From positions 1 to 30,709 of the forward strand of contig JANXXW010000181.1 in NCBI GenBank assembly GCA_025350425.1: a DNA stretch of 30,709 nt. The letters are read 5' to 3'. Below the pieces are notes generated by a model that was not told the DNA's origin, ran no database searches, and saw only the letters and a program-made list of their open reading frames with translations. The translations under genes were made by a program, and so were the position numbers. Each line of letters begins with the position of its first letter. Position 1 is the first letter of the stretch. Source of the DNA: Rhodospirillales bacterium (GTDB lineage Bacteria; Pseudomonadota; Alphaproteobacteria; Acetobacterales; Acetobacteraceae). Below are positions 16,125-23,757 of the stretch, in pieces.

Positions 16125-16390
16125 CAATGTGCGGTCCGACTTTGCCCATGAGGGGTTGTGGGTGGGCGGGCGGGCGGCACCGGGTCGTAGCCACCGGGAT
16201 GCCAGGGATTGCAGCGCAGAATGCGTCGGGTGGACAAAGTGAGGCCAGACAGGGCGCCGTGGGTATGCAGCGCCTCGATCGCGTAATGGCTACAGCTTGG
16301 CTCGAAACGGCAGTTGGCGCCGAGCACAGGCCGAAGGACTAGCTGATAGCAACGAACGGCACCGGCCAGAATCGCGACCGGAAATGTCAC
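16124..16390 (-). CDS. yidD: Membrane protein insertion efficiency factor YidD
   Basis: The product has 88 residues with an N-terminal amphipathic or hydrophobic segment (FPVAILAGAVRCYQLVL) and the family core NCRFEPSCSHYAIEALHTHG and RCNPWHPGGYDPVP, with its conserved cysteines and prolines. YidD is a peripheral inner-membrane protein that helps YidC and SecYEG insert proteins. It starts with GTG, overlapping the rnpA stop by four bases (GTGA), and runs one base into yidC, so the three are translationally linked. Confidence 0.95.
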   Translation of the reverse strand: MTFPVAILAGAVRCYQLVLRPVLGANCRFEPSCSHYAIEALHTHGALSGLTLSTRRILRCNPWHPGGYDPVPPARPPTTPHGQSRTAH

Positions 16391-16722
16391 GTCACACCCG
16401 CCTTGGTAAGAGCCCGATCGATGTCGTCTATCAGTGTGGCGAAGTGGCGGCCTCTGGTGGCGTTCCGGCCAACCAATACGAGATCGACCCCACTGACCAT
16501 GCGTTGTTTCAGCAACAGGCGGGCGGCTTCCTTCAGACGCCTGCGGGTGCGGTTACGAACAACGGCATTACCGACTTTCTTGGTCACCGTGAAGCCCAAC
16601 CGGGCAGGCCCATTGTCGTCGCGCACTAACACCTGCAACACCAGCCCATGGACCGGTACTTTACGGCCTTTGGCGCTAACTCGCAGGAATTCCGAGCGGC
16701 GTTTCAGGCGCGATGGCTCCAT
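16387..16722 (-). CDS. rnpA: Ribonuclease P protein component
   Basis: The protein has 111 residues and is the basic subunit that assists the RNase P RNA in removing tRNA 5' leaders. Family signatures are RLKRRSEFLRV at the N-terminus, GFTVTKKVGNAVVRNRTRRR around residues 43-62 (the RNR motif), and the DLVLVGR strand. It lies 35 bases after rpmH, the near-universal order, and overlaps yidD. Arg-rich composition fits RNA binding. Confidence 0.96.
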   Translation of the reverse strand: MEPSRLKRRSEFLRVSAKGRKVPVHGLVLQVLVRDDNGPARLGFTVTKKVGNAVVRNRTRRRLKEAARLLLKQRMVSGVDLVLVGRNATRGRHFATLIDDIDRALTKAGVT

Positions 16723-16757
16723 ATGGGTGGGGCCAGGCGCCTGCGTCGGCGTGCCGG

Positions 16758-16892
16758 TCAGGCGGAAAGGCGCTTGCGGCCCTTCGCGCGCCGGTTGGCC
16801 AGCACCTTGCGACCGCCAACAGTGGACATGCGCGTGCGGAAGCCGTGGCGCCGCTTACGGACCAGCTTAGACGGTTGATAAGTGCGCTTCAC
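16758..16892 (-). CDS. rpmH: 50S ribosomal protein L34
   Basis: A 44-codon gene encodes the complete L34: it begins MKRTYQPSKLVRKRRHGF, continues RTRMSTVGGRKVLANRRAKG and ends KRLSA. It is very basic, as L34 must be to bind 23S rRNA. The start is GTG at 16892, with GGAGA seven bases upstream; the short length and GTG start make it easy to overlook. It is the first gene of the operon and has a good sigma-70 promoter 87-115 bases upstream. Confidence 0.96.
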   Translation of the reverse strand: MKRTYQPSKLVRKRRHGFRTRMSTVGGRKVLANRRAKGRKRLSA

Positions 16893-16978
16893 GTGAGTCT
16901 CTCCGATCGATTGCCGCGCGCCAAATGAAACGCACACGGACGCGGAACCTCTGATCAGGCTCCGGTGTAGGCGGCGGC

Positions 16979-17007
16979 TTATAAGGTGGGGTGGACGCCG
17001 GCGTCAA
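16979..17007 (-). promoter_or_regulatory. Sigma-70 promoter of rpmH-rnpA-yidD-yidC-engB
   Basis: On the minus strand TTGACG (17002-17007) is followed by 17 bases and TTATAA (16979-16984). The spacing is ideal and both hexamers are near consensus. The promoter overlaps a possible GTG start (16991) of the divergent TVP38 gene, one reason to prefer that gene's ATG at 17027. Confidence 0.58.
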
Positions 17008-17026
17008 CTACCGCACATGTTACAGC

Positions 17027-17725
17027 ATGTCCGTTTCACTCCGTTTTTGGCCGGTGCCGCTAATTGCCGCCATCCTGGAGGTTGGATACGCCACCGGTGC
17101 GCATCACGCACTTTCGTGGGCGACGCTGTCGTCGCATCTGGCGGAATGGCGGCTTCTGATGGCGAACGAGCCGGGTGCGGCGGCATTAACCTATGTGGCG
17201 GCTTACGCGGCGGTGGTCGTGGCGTCCGTGCCGGGAAGCGTGTGGTTGACGATCGCGGGCGGATTTCTGTTCGGGCCGGCCGAGGGCACAGCGCTGGCCG
17301 TAGCCGGCGCCATTTGCGGAGCAGTGCCACTATTCCTGGCCGTGCGCCACGCGCTGGCGCCGATGCTGGCCCGCCGCGCGGCTCCGTTGCTGGTCAGGGT
17401 AAGACCGACCTTGGAGCGCGACGGCTTTGCGGGCCTGTTGGCGCTGCGCTTGTTGCCGGTGCTGCCGTTCTGGCTGCTAAACCTGGCACCGGCCTTGGTT
17501 GGCATGAAACTAGCGCCATTCACCGCTGCCACGCTGATCGGCATCGTACCGGCGACACTGGTATTCGCCAGCATCGGCGCCGGGCTCGGCGATGTGGTGG
17601 CAAGCGGCGGAACGCCCGACCTATCGGTGATCCTTTCACCGCGCGTCCTCCTGCCACTGGCTGGGCTGGTATTGCTGTCGCTATTGCCAATCGGCTGGCG
17701 GCGCTGGAAGGCCGCGAATGGCTGA
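17027..17725 (+). CDS. TVP38/TMEM64 family (VTT domain) membrane protein
   Basis: This 232-residue protein has about five hydrophobic segments. Its VTT/SNARE-associated domain contains SVPGSVWLTIAGGFLFGP (near 67-84), a Gly/Ala-rich span after it, and RLLPVLPFWLLNLAPALVGM near 141-160. This fits the DedA/TVP38 superfamily of inner-membrane transporters or lipid scramblases; the substrate is unknown. An in-frame GTG at 16991 would add 12 residues but lies inside the divergent rpmH promoter, so I take ATG 17027, although its binding site is weak. The stop overlaps the next gene by eight bases. TVP38 genes followed by mercuric-reductase-like flavoproteins recur in bacteria, suggesting a shared role. 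Confidence 0.88.
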   Translation: MSVSLRFWPVPLIAAILEVGYATGAHHALSWATLSSHLAEWRLLMANEPGAAALTYVAAYAAVVVASVPGSVWLTIAGGFLFGPAEGTALAVAGAICGAVPLFLAVRHALAPMLARRAAPLLVRVRPTLERDGFAGLLALRLLPVLPFWLLNLAPALVGMKLAPFTAATLIGIVPATLVFASIGAGLGDVVASGGTPDLSVILSPRVLLPLAGLVLLSLLPIGWRRWKAANG

Positions 17726-19145
17726 GTTCGATATCGCAGTAATCGGGGCGGGTGCCGCCGGGTTGTCGGTGGCTGCCGTGGCGGCCCAACTTGGGCTGCG
17801 GGTGGCGCTGATCGAGAGAGGCCGGATGGGGGGCGACTGCCTCAACACCGGCTGCGTCCCGAGCAAATCACTGCTCGCGGCTTCCCATGCGGCGATGGAC
17901 GCCCGCGCCGCGAGGCGGTTCGGGGTTTTCGTGGAGGAACCCAGGATCGACTGGGCGGCCGTCCAAAAGCGAGTGCGAAGCGTGATCGACGCTATCGCAC
18001 CGATGGACAGCGAGGAGCGGTTCGCGGGGCTTGGCGCCACGGTGCTGCGGGGCGGGGCACGGTTCATCGCGCCGGACACGCTGGAGGTCTCGCTGCCGGA
18101 TGGGCAGCGCCGTGTGACCGCGCGCCGCATCGTGATCGCTGCCGGCAGCCGAGCGGCGGTGCCCGACCTGCCAGGGCTCGACGCGGTTCCATATCTCACG
18201 AACGAAACGCTGTTCGACGTTGCGGAACAGCCTGAGCACCTCTTGATCCTGGGTGGGGGCGCGATTGGGCTGGAAATGGCGCAGGCCCATGCCGGCCTCG
18301 GTTGCCGCGTGACGATCGTCGAGAGTTCGAGCATTGCGGGGCGGGAGGACCCGGACCTGGCTGCCGTGCTTAGGGCGCAACTTGTCGGGATGGGAGTAAG
18401 CCTTCGCGAGAACGCGCGGGTAGTGGCGGTGGAGAGCGGGCCGGCCCTGCTGTTGGAGGACGGCTCACGGATCGCGGGCAGCCACCTGCTCATCGCGGTC
18501 GGCCGGCGACCGAACACCGAGGATCTCGATTTGGACGCGGCGGGCATCGCGTATGGTCCGCGCGGCGTCGCCACCGACACGTCATTGCGCTGCATCGGCC
18601 AACGCCGGGTTTTCGCGATCGGCGATATCGCAGATCCCGAGGGACTGGGACCGCGCTATCTCACCCATGTCGGCAGTTATCACGCGAGTATAGTGATCCG
18701 CCGGGCGTTGTTCCGGATGCCGGCGAAACTGGATTACGGCGCTCTGCCCCGCGTGACCTATACCGCGCCCGAGCTGGCCCAGGTCGGCATGACCGAGGCC
18801 GAAGCCCGCGAAGCAGGCCATGACCCGATTGTCATGAGGCATAACTATTCCGCAAACGACCGTGCCCGCACCGAGGGCGAAACCGAGGGCTTGGCCAAGC
18901 TGGTCGTGACCAAAAAGGGCCGCATCCTGGGCGTCGGCATCGTGGCGCCCCACGCGGGCGAGATGATCGGGGCATGGACGCTGGCCATCTCGCGCCGCAT
19001 CCCATTGTCCGCGATGGCCGGTATGATCGTGCCGTATCCCACGCTTTCCGAAGCGCCACGCCGCGCTGCCGGCGACTTCTTCACGCCAAAGCTATTTGCG
19101 AACCGGACAAAGAAGCTAGTACGATTTCTGGTTAAGTTCTTGTGA
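17718..19145 (+). CDS. FAD-dependent pyridine nucleotide-disulfide oxidoreductase-like protein
   Basis: The product has 475 residues. The FAD motif GAGAAG is at 10-15 and the redox-active disulfide CLNTGC at Cys41 and Cys46. The NAD(P) motif GGGAIG is at 179-184, the second FAD motif FAIGDIAD near 299-306, and the dimerisation domain runs from about 345. Overall it resembles dihydrolipoyl dehydrogenase or mercuric reductase. The C-terminal active-site segment, however, reads YPTLSE (440-445), where true lipoamide dehydrogenases have HPTxxE, so the catalytic base His is replaced by Tyr440. No mercuric-reductase C-terminal Cys pair is present. It is therefore unlikely to be a standard E3 enzyme, and the substrate is unknown. 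It overlaps the TVP38 gene by eight bases. Confidence 0.88.
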   Translation: MAEFDIAVIGAGAAGLSVAAVAAQLGLRVALIERGRMGGDCLNTGCVPSKSLLAASHAAMDARAARRFGVFVEEPRIDWAAVQKRVRSVIDAIAPMDSEERFAGLGATVLRGGARFIAPDTLEVSLPDGQRRVTARRIVIAAGSRAAVPDLPGLDAVPYLTNETLFDVAEQPEHLLILGGGAIGLEMAQAHAGLGCRVTIVESSSIAGREDPDLAAVLRAQLVGMGVSLRENARVVAVESGPALLLEDGSRIAGSHLLIAVGRRPNTEDLDLDAAGIAYGPRGVATDTSLRCIGQRRVFAIGDIADPEGLGPRYLTHVGSYHASIVIRRALFRMPAKLDYGALPRVTYTAPELAQVGMTEAEAREAGHDPIVMRHNYSANDRARTEGETEGLAKLVVTKKGRILGVGIVAPHAGEMIGAWTLAISRRIPLSAMAGMIVPYPTLSEAPRRAAGDFFTPKLFANRTKKLVRFLVKFL

Positions 19146-19180
19146 CGCTGACAAATAGTGTCTCATTTTATAAGGTGCCC

Positions 19181-19816
19181 ATGCTCTCCGACATCCGTGA
19201 AACGGAGGCTGCCGCCCAATATCAGAGGGCTCGTATCGTATCTATGGCCAACGCGATCGGGCGTATCAGCCACGATCTACGCGGCATCCTCTCCCCTGCC
19301 CTGCTGGCCGCCGAGCGCCTCCATGCGTCGCCCGAACCCACAGTCAGGCGCGCGAGCGATGTCGTGGCACGGGCCGTGGACCGTGCAATCGAGTTGATCC
19401 AGGCGACACTCGAACTGGCGCGTGACGAGCCGTCGGCGCCGCGTATCCGGGCGCGGCTGCGCGACCTCATCGACGACGATACGGTTTTGGTTGAGGGCGC
19501 CGATATCTGGATAGCCGAAATCTACCCGTCTCAACTCGCTGAGGCTTTCGCGGCCTTATTTCGTGACGCACGAGACCGAGGAGCCGCGACCATCAAGATC
19601 GGCGCCGACCTCGATCTCGCAATCCTGATTACCGACAACGGCGCCGCACCTGTGCCGGAACCGTTCCGCCCGATGCCCGGCATGGGTGCCGCCGGTTACG
19701 CCCTTGCCATCGCCCGCGAACTGATTCGGGCGCAGGGCGGCCAAATCGGCCTTGAGGCCGCAAATCCCGGCGCGACCACCTTCCGCATCGTGCTCCCAAG
19801 CACCCGGCTGGCGTAG
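19181..19816 (+). CDS. Soluble histidine-kinase/HPt-like protein with degenerate ATPase domain
   Basis: The product has 211 residues and no membrane span or sensor domain. An H-box RISHDLRGILSPALL puts the phosphorylatable His at residue 31 in a dimerisation helix. The C-terminal half resembles a HATPase fold, with a G1-like TDNGAAP and G2-like GMGAAGYALAIARELI followed by QGGQIGLEA. In the N-box the usual Asn residues are absent (LAEAFAALFRDARDRGA), so ATP binding may be lost, as in ChpT-type phosphotransferases. I chose ATG 19181 because AAGGTG lies just before it; a GTG at 19142 overlaps the flavoprotein stop (GTGA) and is an alternative. It ends convergent with a glycosyltransferase gene. 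Confidence 0.68.
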   Translation: MLSDIRETEAAAQYQRARIVSMANAIGRISHDLRGILSPALLAAERLHASPEPTVRRASDVVARAVDRAIELIQATLELARDEPSAPRIRARLRDLIDDDTVLVEGADIWIAEIYPSQLAEAFAALFRDARDRGAATIKIGADLDLAILITDNGAAPVPEPFRPMPGMGAAGYALAIARELIRAQGGQIGLEAANPGATTFRIVLPSTRLA

Positions 19817-19823
19817 CCCGCCA

Positions 19824-20978
19824 CTATTTTACGAAGCCGTCGCGCCTGATCACACTACGAAGCGTTCGGCGAAAACCAGATGGGACAACGGTGCGTAGCG
19901 CCCACTTCGCTGCGACTGCGGGATAGAGGCGTAAGGGCACAAGTCGCCGTGCGGCCGACATATTGCCCGTCGAAGCAAGCCGTGCGGCGGTTCCCGACAA
20001 CATGCGACGGCAGTAGTCGCGGCTTTCCGGCGACATCGCCGAGAGGGCCGGAAGGAGCGTGCCGCCGATCACGGTGCAATCCTCTACTCCGAGTTCGTAA
20101 GATCGATGGCTGGCCAATTCGAGCAGTTTAGCGCAAGCGGACGCCGACAACCGCTTCGCCTCCTCAACGTCGAGATCACGACTGCCGATCTTGATCATGC
20201 CTTCGAGTGTGCCCGCAGCCTTGTATTCGAGCAGCATCGATTTCAGAAATTTCAGATCAGGATGTCCGGCGCGGCGGCGCCGGGCGGAAAGACCGGAAAG
20301 CTGCGAATTGATGGCAGAGATCCGGCCATTCACAAGCGACGAAGTGACGCTCAGTGAGTGGACGCGATAGTCGCCGAGCAGTTCAGATAGGTTGTGAAGC
20401 CGACCCACCTCCTGAAGACGCCAGTACAGATCCGTGTCTTCGGCGTGGAACACTTGGCGATAGCCGCCGACCTTGTCGATGGCACACCGCCGCACCATCA
20501 GGAACGGATGTGAAAGATATGGTTCAAGCTGGGGGAGGCGTTCGACGTTGGCGAGTTGCGGGGAAGGATAGCTGTAGATCCCGGTCAACGCTCGCCCAGC
20601 CTCGTCGATATGTCGTACGGCCCCGGATAAGGCGACACAATCCGCATTTCCGGAAAAATATTTAAGCTGCTTCTCGAATCGATCGGGCATCGCGAGATCA
20701 TCGGCGTCGTGTCGAGCGACGAAGCTGGCGGTCACTGCAGTCAACCCCAGATTCAGAGCATCGACAATGCCGCTGTTGGGTTGCTCGAGCAGTACGATCC
20801 TGTCATCCGCCGCCGCCAACCGCTCGATGATCTCCTTGGTCGCATCGACGGACCCGTCATTGACGACAATGATCCTGATGTCCCGCTCTGTCTGATTTTG
20901 AATGCTTGCTATAGCACTCTCGATCGTCGTGGCACTGTTGTAAGTCGGGATTACAACATCGACGGACGAAGGCGGCAT
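19824..20978 (-). CDS. Family 2 glycosyltransferase
   Basis: The product has 384 residues. The GT-A fold at the N-terminus shows VDVVIPTYNSATTIESAI (6-23), VVNDGSVDATKEI and the metal-binding DADD at 91-94 in RHDADDLAMPDR. It should transfer a sugar from a nucleotide donor to a surface polysaccharide or lipid acceptor. The C-terminal 150 residues are helical and Arg-rich without a recognised domain. GGGAG lies seven bases before the ATG. A second GT2 gene lies 154 bases upstream on the same strand, so both may serve one glycan, although no other polysaccharide gene is near. Confidence 0.92.
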   Translation of the reverse strand: MPPSSVDVVIPTYNSATTIESAIASIQNQTERDIRIIVVNDGSVDATKEIIERLAAADDRIVLLEQPNSGIVDALNLGLTAVTASFVARHDADDLAMPDRFEKQLKYFSGNADCVALSGAVRHIDEAGRALTGIYSYPSPQLANVERLPQLEPYLSHPFLMVRRCAIDKVGGYRQVFHAEDTDLYWRLQEVGRLHNLSELLGDYRVHSLSVTSSLVNGRISAINSQLSGLSARRRRAGHPDLKFLKSMLLEYKAAGTLEGMIKIGSRDLDVEEAKRLSASACAKLLELASHRSYELGVEDCTVIGGTLLPALSAMSPESRDYCRRMLSGTAARLASTGNMSAARRLVPLRLYPAVAAKWALRTVVPSGFRRTLRSVIRRDGFVK

Positions 20979-21132
20979 CGTAAACTCCCAGCCATCTCAC
21001 TTAACCACGGTAAGTAGTGTTGCCAACACGCCAGTCGGAAACGTTAATTAGCGAAAAAAGATCGCCCAATGTCGTAAGCGTCACAGCCCCAAATGTTAGA
21101 TTCACGATAAGAAACATGCCGGGCGAGCGAAA

Positions 21133-22104
21133 TCAAAGACCGACGGCGCGACGTAACCTTCCTGTGATGCGCTTGGCGAGCAGCGGCCATGTATCAGGAT
21201 GTCGCGCGATGATCCGCACCGCCGCCAATCTGTCGCCGGTCTGCGCGAAGATCTTTTGCGCGTCGATGTAGTGCACCATCGTCCAGTATTCCCGCTTACG
21301 CCGCCGGAGCAACTCCGCCAGTTCCAGCTGACCGGATGTTTCCATCAATTGCAGGAAATACGCGTTTGCTTCCAACGTGCTACGGTAATCATACCGCCAC
21401 GCGCCGTCGCCCGTCGTGGTCCAGGCACGCGAAACGGGACCAAACGGCAATGTCCAATCGTACATTGGCTGGTCAACGAGGTAGCCTCGTCCACCCGCCG
21501 CAAAAAACTGCATCAGGTGATAGAAATCCTGCCCCAACTTGAGACCAGGCCGGTAGGTCAGTGCATGGTCGCGAACGAACGAGGCAAGGATGATGGGTTT
21601 CAGGATACCGAAGCTAAAATTCGCCGAGGTATCGGAGTTGGCGATAAAATCCGCCAGCGTGACAACACGGCAATTTGTACTCGCGGGGAACGCCGTCTGC
21701 ACGAGAACACCGGCTTGCTCGTCAAGATGGTTCTGGTTGTCGGCAACCATCTGCACGTCTTCGCGCTCACCGTGCTCCAGCAATACGCTAAGCCGTTCGG
21801 GCTGGTAGCGATCGTCTGCATCCAACGTGGCGATCCAGCGGCCCCTCGCCTCCGAGGTCCCTCGATTCAATGCGCGTGCCTGCCCACCATTCTCGGGCAA
21901 GGCGATCAGCCTGATCCGGGAGTCGGACGAGGCAAATTGCTGTGCTACCGCAAGGGTGGCGTCCCTGGAGCAATCCTCAACGATGAGGATTTCGAAATCC
22001 TGCTCGGTCTGGTCCAATACGGATTGGATCGCCCGCGCGAGGGTCCCGGCGGTCTTGTAAGCTGGTATTATGACGGACACCCTGGGCGTCCCGGTCGATA
22101 TCAT
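21133..22104 (-). CDS. Family 2 glycosyltransferase
   Basis: The enzyme has 323 residues and a GT-A core: RVSVIIPAYKTAGTLARAI (8-26), VEDCSRDAT, and the metal-binding DADD at 95-98 within LDADDRYQPERL. The DADD and ED motifs fit an inverting GT2 enzyme. The frame is open 20 codons further upstream (22164), but GGAG nine bases before the ATG at 22104 and the usual short N-terminus decide the start. It shares only general fold features with the downstream GT2 protein. The acceptor is unknown; a membrane span is not evident. Confidence 0.92.
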   Translation of the reverse strand: MISTGTPRVSVIIPAYKTAGTLARAIQSVLDQTEQDFEILIVEDCSRDATLAVAQQFASSDSRIRLIALPENGGQARALNRGTSEARGRWIATLDADDRYQPERLSVLLEHGEREDVQMVADNQNHLDEQAGVLVQTAFPASTNCRVVTLADFIANSDTSANFSFGILKPIILASFVRDHALTYRPGLKLGQDFYHLMQFFAAGGRGYLVDQPMYDWTLPFGPVSRAWTTTGDGAWRYDYRSTLEANAYFLQLMETSGQLELAELLRRRKREYWTMVHYIDAQKIFAQTGDRLAAVRIIARHPDTWPLLAKRITGRLRRAVGL

Positions 22105-22237
22105 AAGGGCAAACTCCGACTCAGGGAGCCAACGCCACTCAGCCCAGCGCCAAATATGCCGCAAGCCTCATCCATTTCCGCCTTCTAGGTCTGTTGCGGC
22201 GACGCGTCCATCCGCGCGAAGGGGAAACGCCGAGAGA

Positions 22238-23032
22238 CTATCGGGGCGGCAACGGCGCGGAGCGAACGGATGTGCGGGAACCAGGCACAGGCATCGGCAT
22301 CGGCACGTCCTGCCCGCCCTGAGTCTGGGGCGATGCCGTCTGCGCATAATTCTGGTCTCCAGCAAACCTGCCCAGCATCTCGCGCAGTGGGTCAGCGCCG
22401 GGATTGGCGCCCTGCATCTGCAGAACGATTTGCTGCGCGGCCAAGGGCTGGCCGTAATAGGACTGGTTCCAGTCGCTGCGCGCACCGATCAAGCTGCCAT
22501 CGAGCGATATGCCCGCAAACAGGCCGCGCGTGTTGGAGAACGACACGATATCAGCGTTGAACGCCGCCGTGGTGGAGCCCTCGACGCCCGCGCCGACGGT
22601 CGCGAATGCGATGGAGGCGTCGGCGCCGATTTTGAACTGGCTGTCCATCAGGGCGCGAAGTCCCTTTTCCGTCAGGATAATCATCATCACCTGACTGTCC
22701 TGGATGCCGATCTGCAGGCCCACGCTTCCGGAACCCATGCCGTAGAAGGCTGGACCCGACCATGATTGCGGCCCACGGCCCACCAGCACACAGCCACCGC
22801 CCTGCCCGCCCAAGATAAAGCCCGCTTTGAACACGCGGGGGCATACCACGACGCCCTTGGCGCGCTTCAACAAGCTCCGCACATCGCTGTCGGGCGTGGT
22901 GGAACCGACCATGTCCTGTACTGCGAGCGTGGCGCGATCCACCAGTGTCTGCTGCTCGGTTTGCGCCGACGCAACGGTCGAGACGGAGAACGATGCAAGC
23001 GTCAACAACGCCGCAATGGCAAGGCGGATCAT
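22238..23032 (-). CDS. Secreted SYLF (Ysc84-like) lipid-binding domain protein
   Basis: The product has 264 residues with a clear signal peptide (MIRLAIAALLTLASFSVS, cleavage near Ala-Ser-Ala at 21-23). The SYLF/Ysc84 domain spans about 30-205 and shows LLKRAKGVVVCPRVFKAGF, GGQGGGCVLVG, and the YGMGSGSVGLQIGIQ segment. SYLF domains bind phosphoinositides or other lipids in eukaryotes; the bacterial exported members have no settled function. The tail (about 215-264) is rich in Pro, Gln and Ser and probably disordered. ATG 23032 was chosen because GGGAG lies nine bases before it and the signal peptide begins there; the frame extends 17 codons upstream. It is separated from the exporter operon by about 100 bases. 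Confidence 0.88.
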   Translation of the reverse strand: MIRLAIAALLTLASFSVSTVASAQTEQQTLVDRATLAVQDMVGSTTPDSDVRSLLKRAKGVVVCPRVFKAGFILGGQGGGCVLVGRGPQSWSGPAFYGMGSGSVGLQIGIQDSQVMMIILTEKGLRALMDSQFKIGADASIAFATVGAGVEGSTTAAFNADIVSFSNTRGLFAGISLDGSLIGARSDWNQSYYGQPLAAQQIVLQMQGANPGADPLREMLGRFAGDQNYAQTASPQTQGGQDVPMPMPVPGSRTSVRSAPLPPR

Positions 23033-23135
23033 GGGCCAAGTCTCCCGCACCGGATCGGTCGAACGCCGATATGAAGCCGGCAATGTGACAGATCAAGCCC
23101 TTGCCGGGCAAGCTTCATGTCGTATGTTACGGAAT

Positions 23136-23753
23136 CTAATCAAAAACCGTGTTCACGCAGATCACGCGCCAGCCTCGCTCCAGACGCTCCAGACGTGTCA
23201 GCGAGATGTTTTGCACCGACAGGTGCAGCGCGTTGTCAGCGGTCACATCGAGCGAGTGCGCCACCGCCGCCCGGATGGTGCCGCCATGGCTGACCGCGAC
23301 CACGTCCTGGCCCTCGTAGGTCCGGGCCAGCCGCTCCATGGTCGGCCCGACCCGAGCGATGACCTCGGCGAAACTCTCCCCGCCAGGCGGCCGTTCGTTG
23401 CCGGCAAGCGGCCAGAAAGGGTGCGCGGGCATCGCGAGGCGGCCGGGTAGTTCGACGTGGGCGAGGCCCTGGAGAGCACCAAGGTTCTGCTCCATCAGCC
23501 CTGGCTCAACAATCCAGTCCTGCCGTGGGTAGCCAGCCTCGAAGATCGCCTCCGCCGTTTTCTGCGTGCGCGACAGCGGTGAGACCACCCAGGCCGCCTC
23601 GCGCGGCAGGGCGTTCGCCAGCGCCGCGTATACCGGCCGCTGCGACACCAGACTTTCAGGGCAAAGCGGCACATCCATGACACCGTACAGCACGGCGCGG
23701 GCGTTCTCCTCGACGAGGGCGTGTCGGATCATCCAGAAACGCGTCTCGGCCAT
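23136..23753 (-). CDS. Histidine phosphatase family protein
   Basis: The product has 205 residues. The branch 1 phosphoglycerate-mutase-like fold carries the catalytic RHA (Arg10, His11, in place of the usual RHG), Arg62 in SPLSRTQKT, a Glu near residue 88 (EQNLGALQG) and the second His156 in VSHGGTIRAA. It should hydrolyse phosphate monoesters through a phosphohistidine; the substrate is not deducible. It starts four bases after the exporter permease, with GGAGAG before its ATG, so it is the third gene of that operon. Similar proteins include CobC-like alpha-ribazole phosphatases, but no cobalamin genes are near. Confidence 0.9.
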   Translation of the reverse strand: MAETRFWMIRHALVEENARAVLYGVMDVPLCPESLVSQRPVYAALANALPREAAWVVSPLSRTQKTAEAIFEAGYPRQDWIVEPGLMEQNLGALQGLAHVELPGRLAMPAHPFWPLAGNERPPGGESFAEVIARVGPTMERLARTYEGQDVVAVSHGGTIRAAVAHSLDVTADNALHLSVQNISLTRLERLERGWRVICVNTVFD

Positions 23754-23757
23754 ACCG

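Noticed and set aside
21199..22188. 329-codon plus-strand frame opposite the second glycosyltransferase
   Set aside because: It is a shadow of the GT2 gene, which has the correct motifs, codon pattern and binding site.
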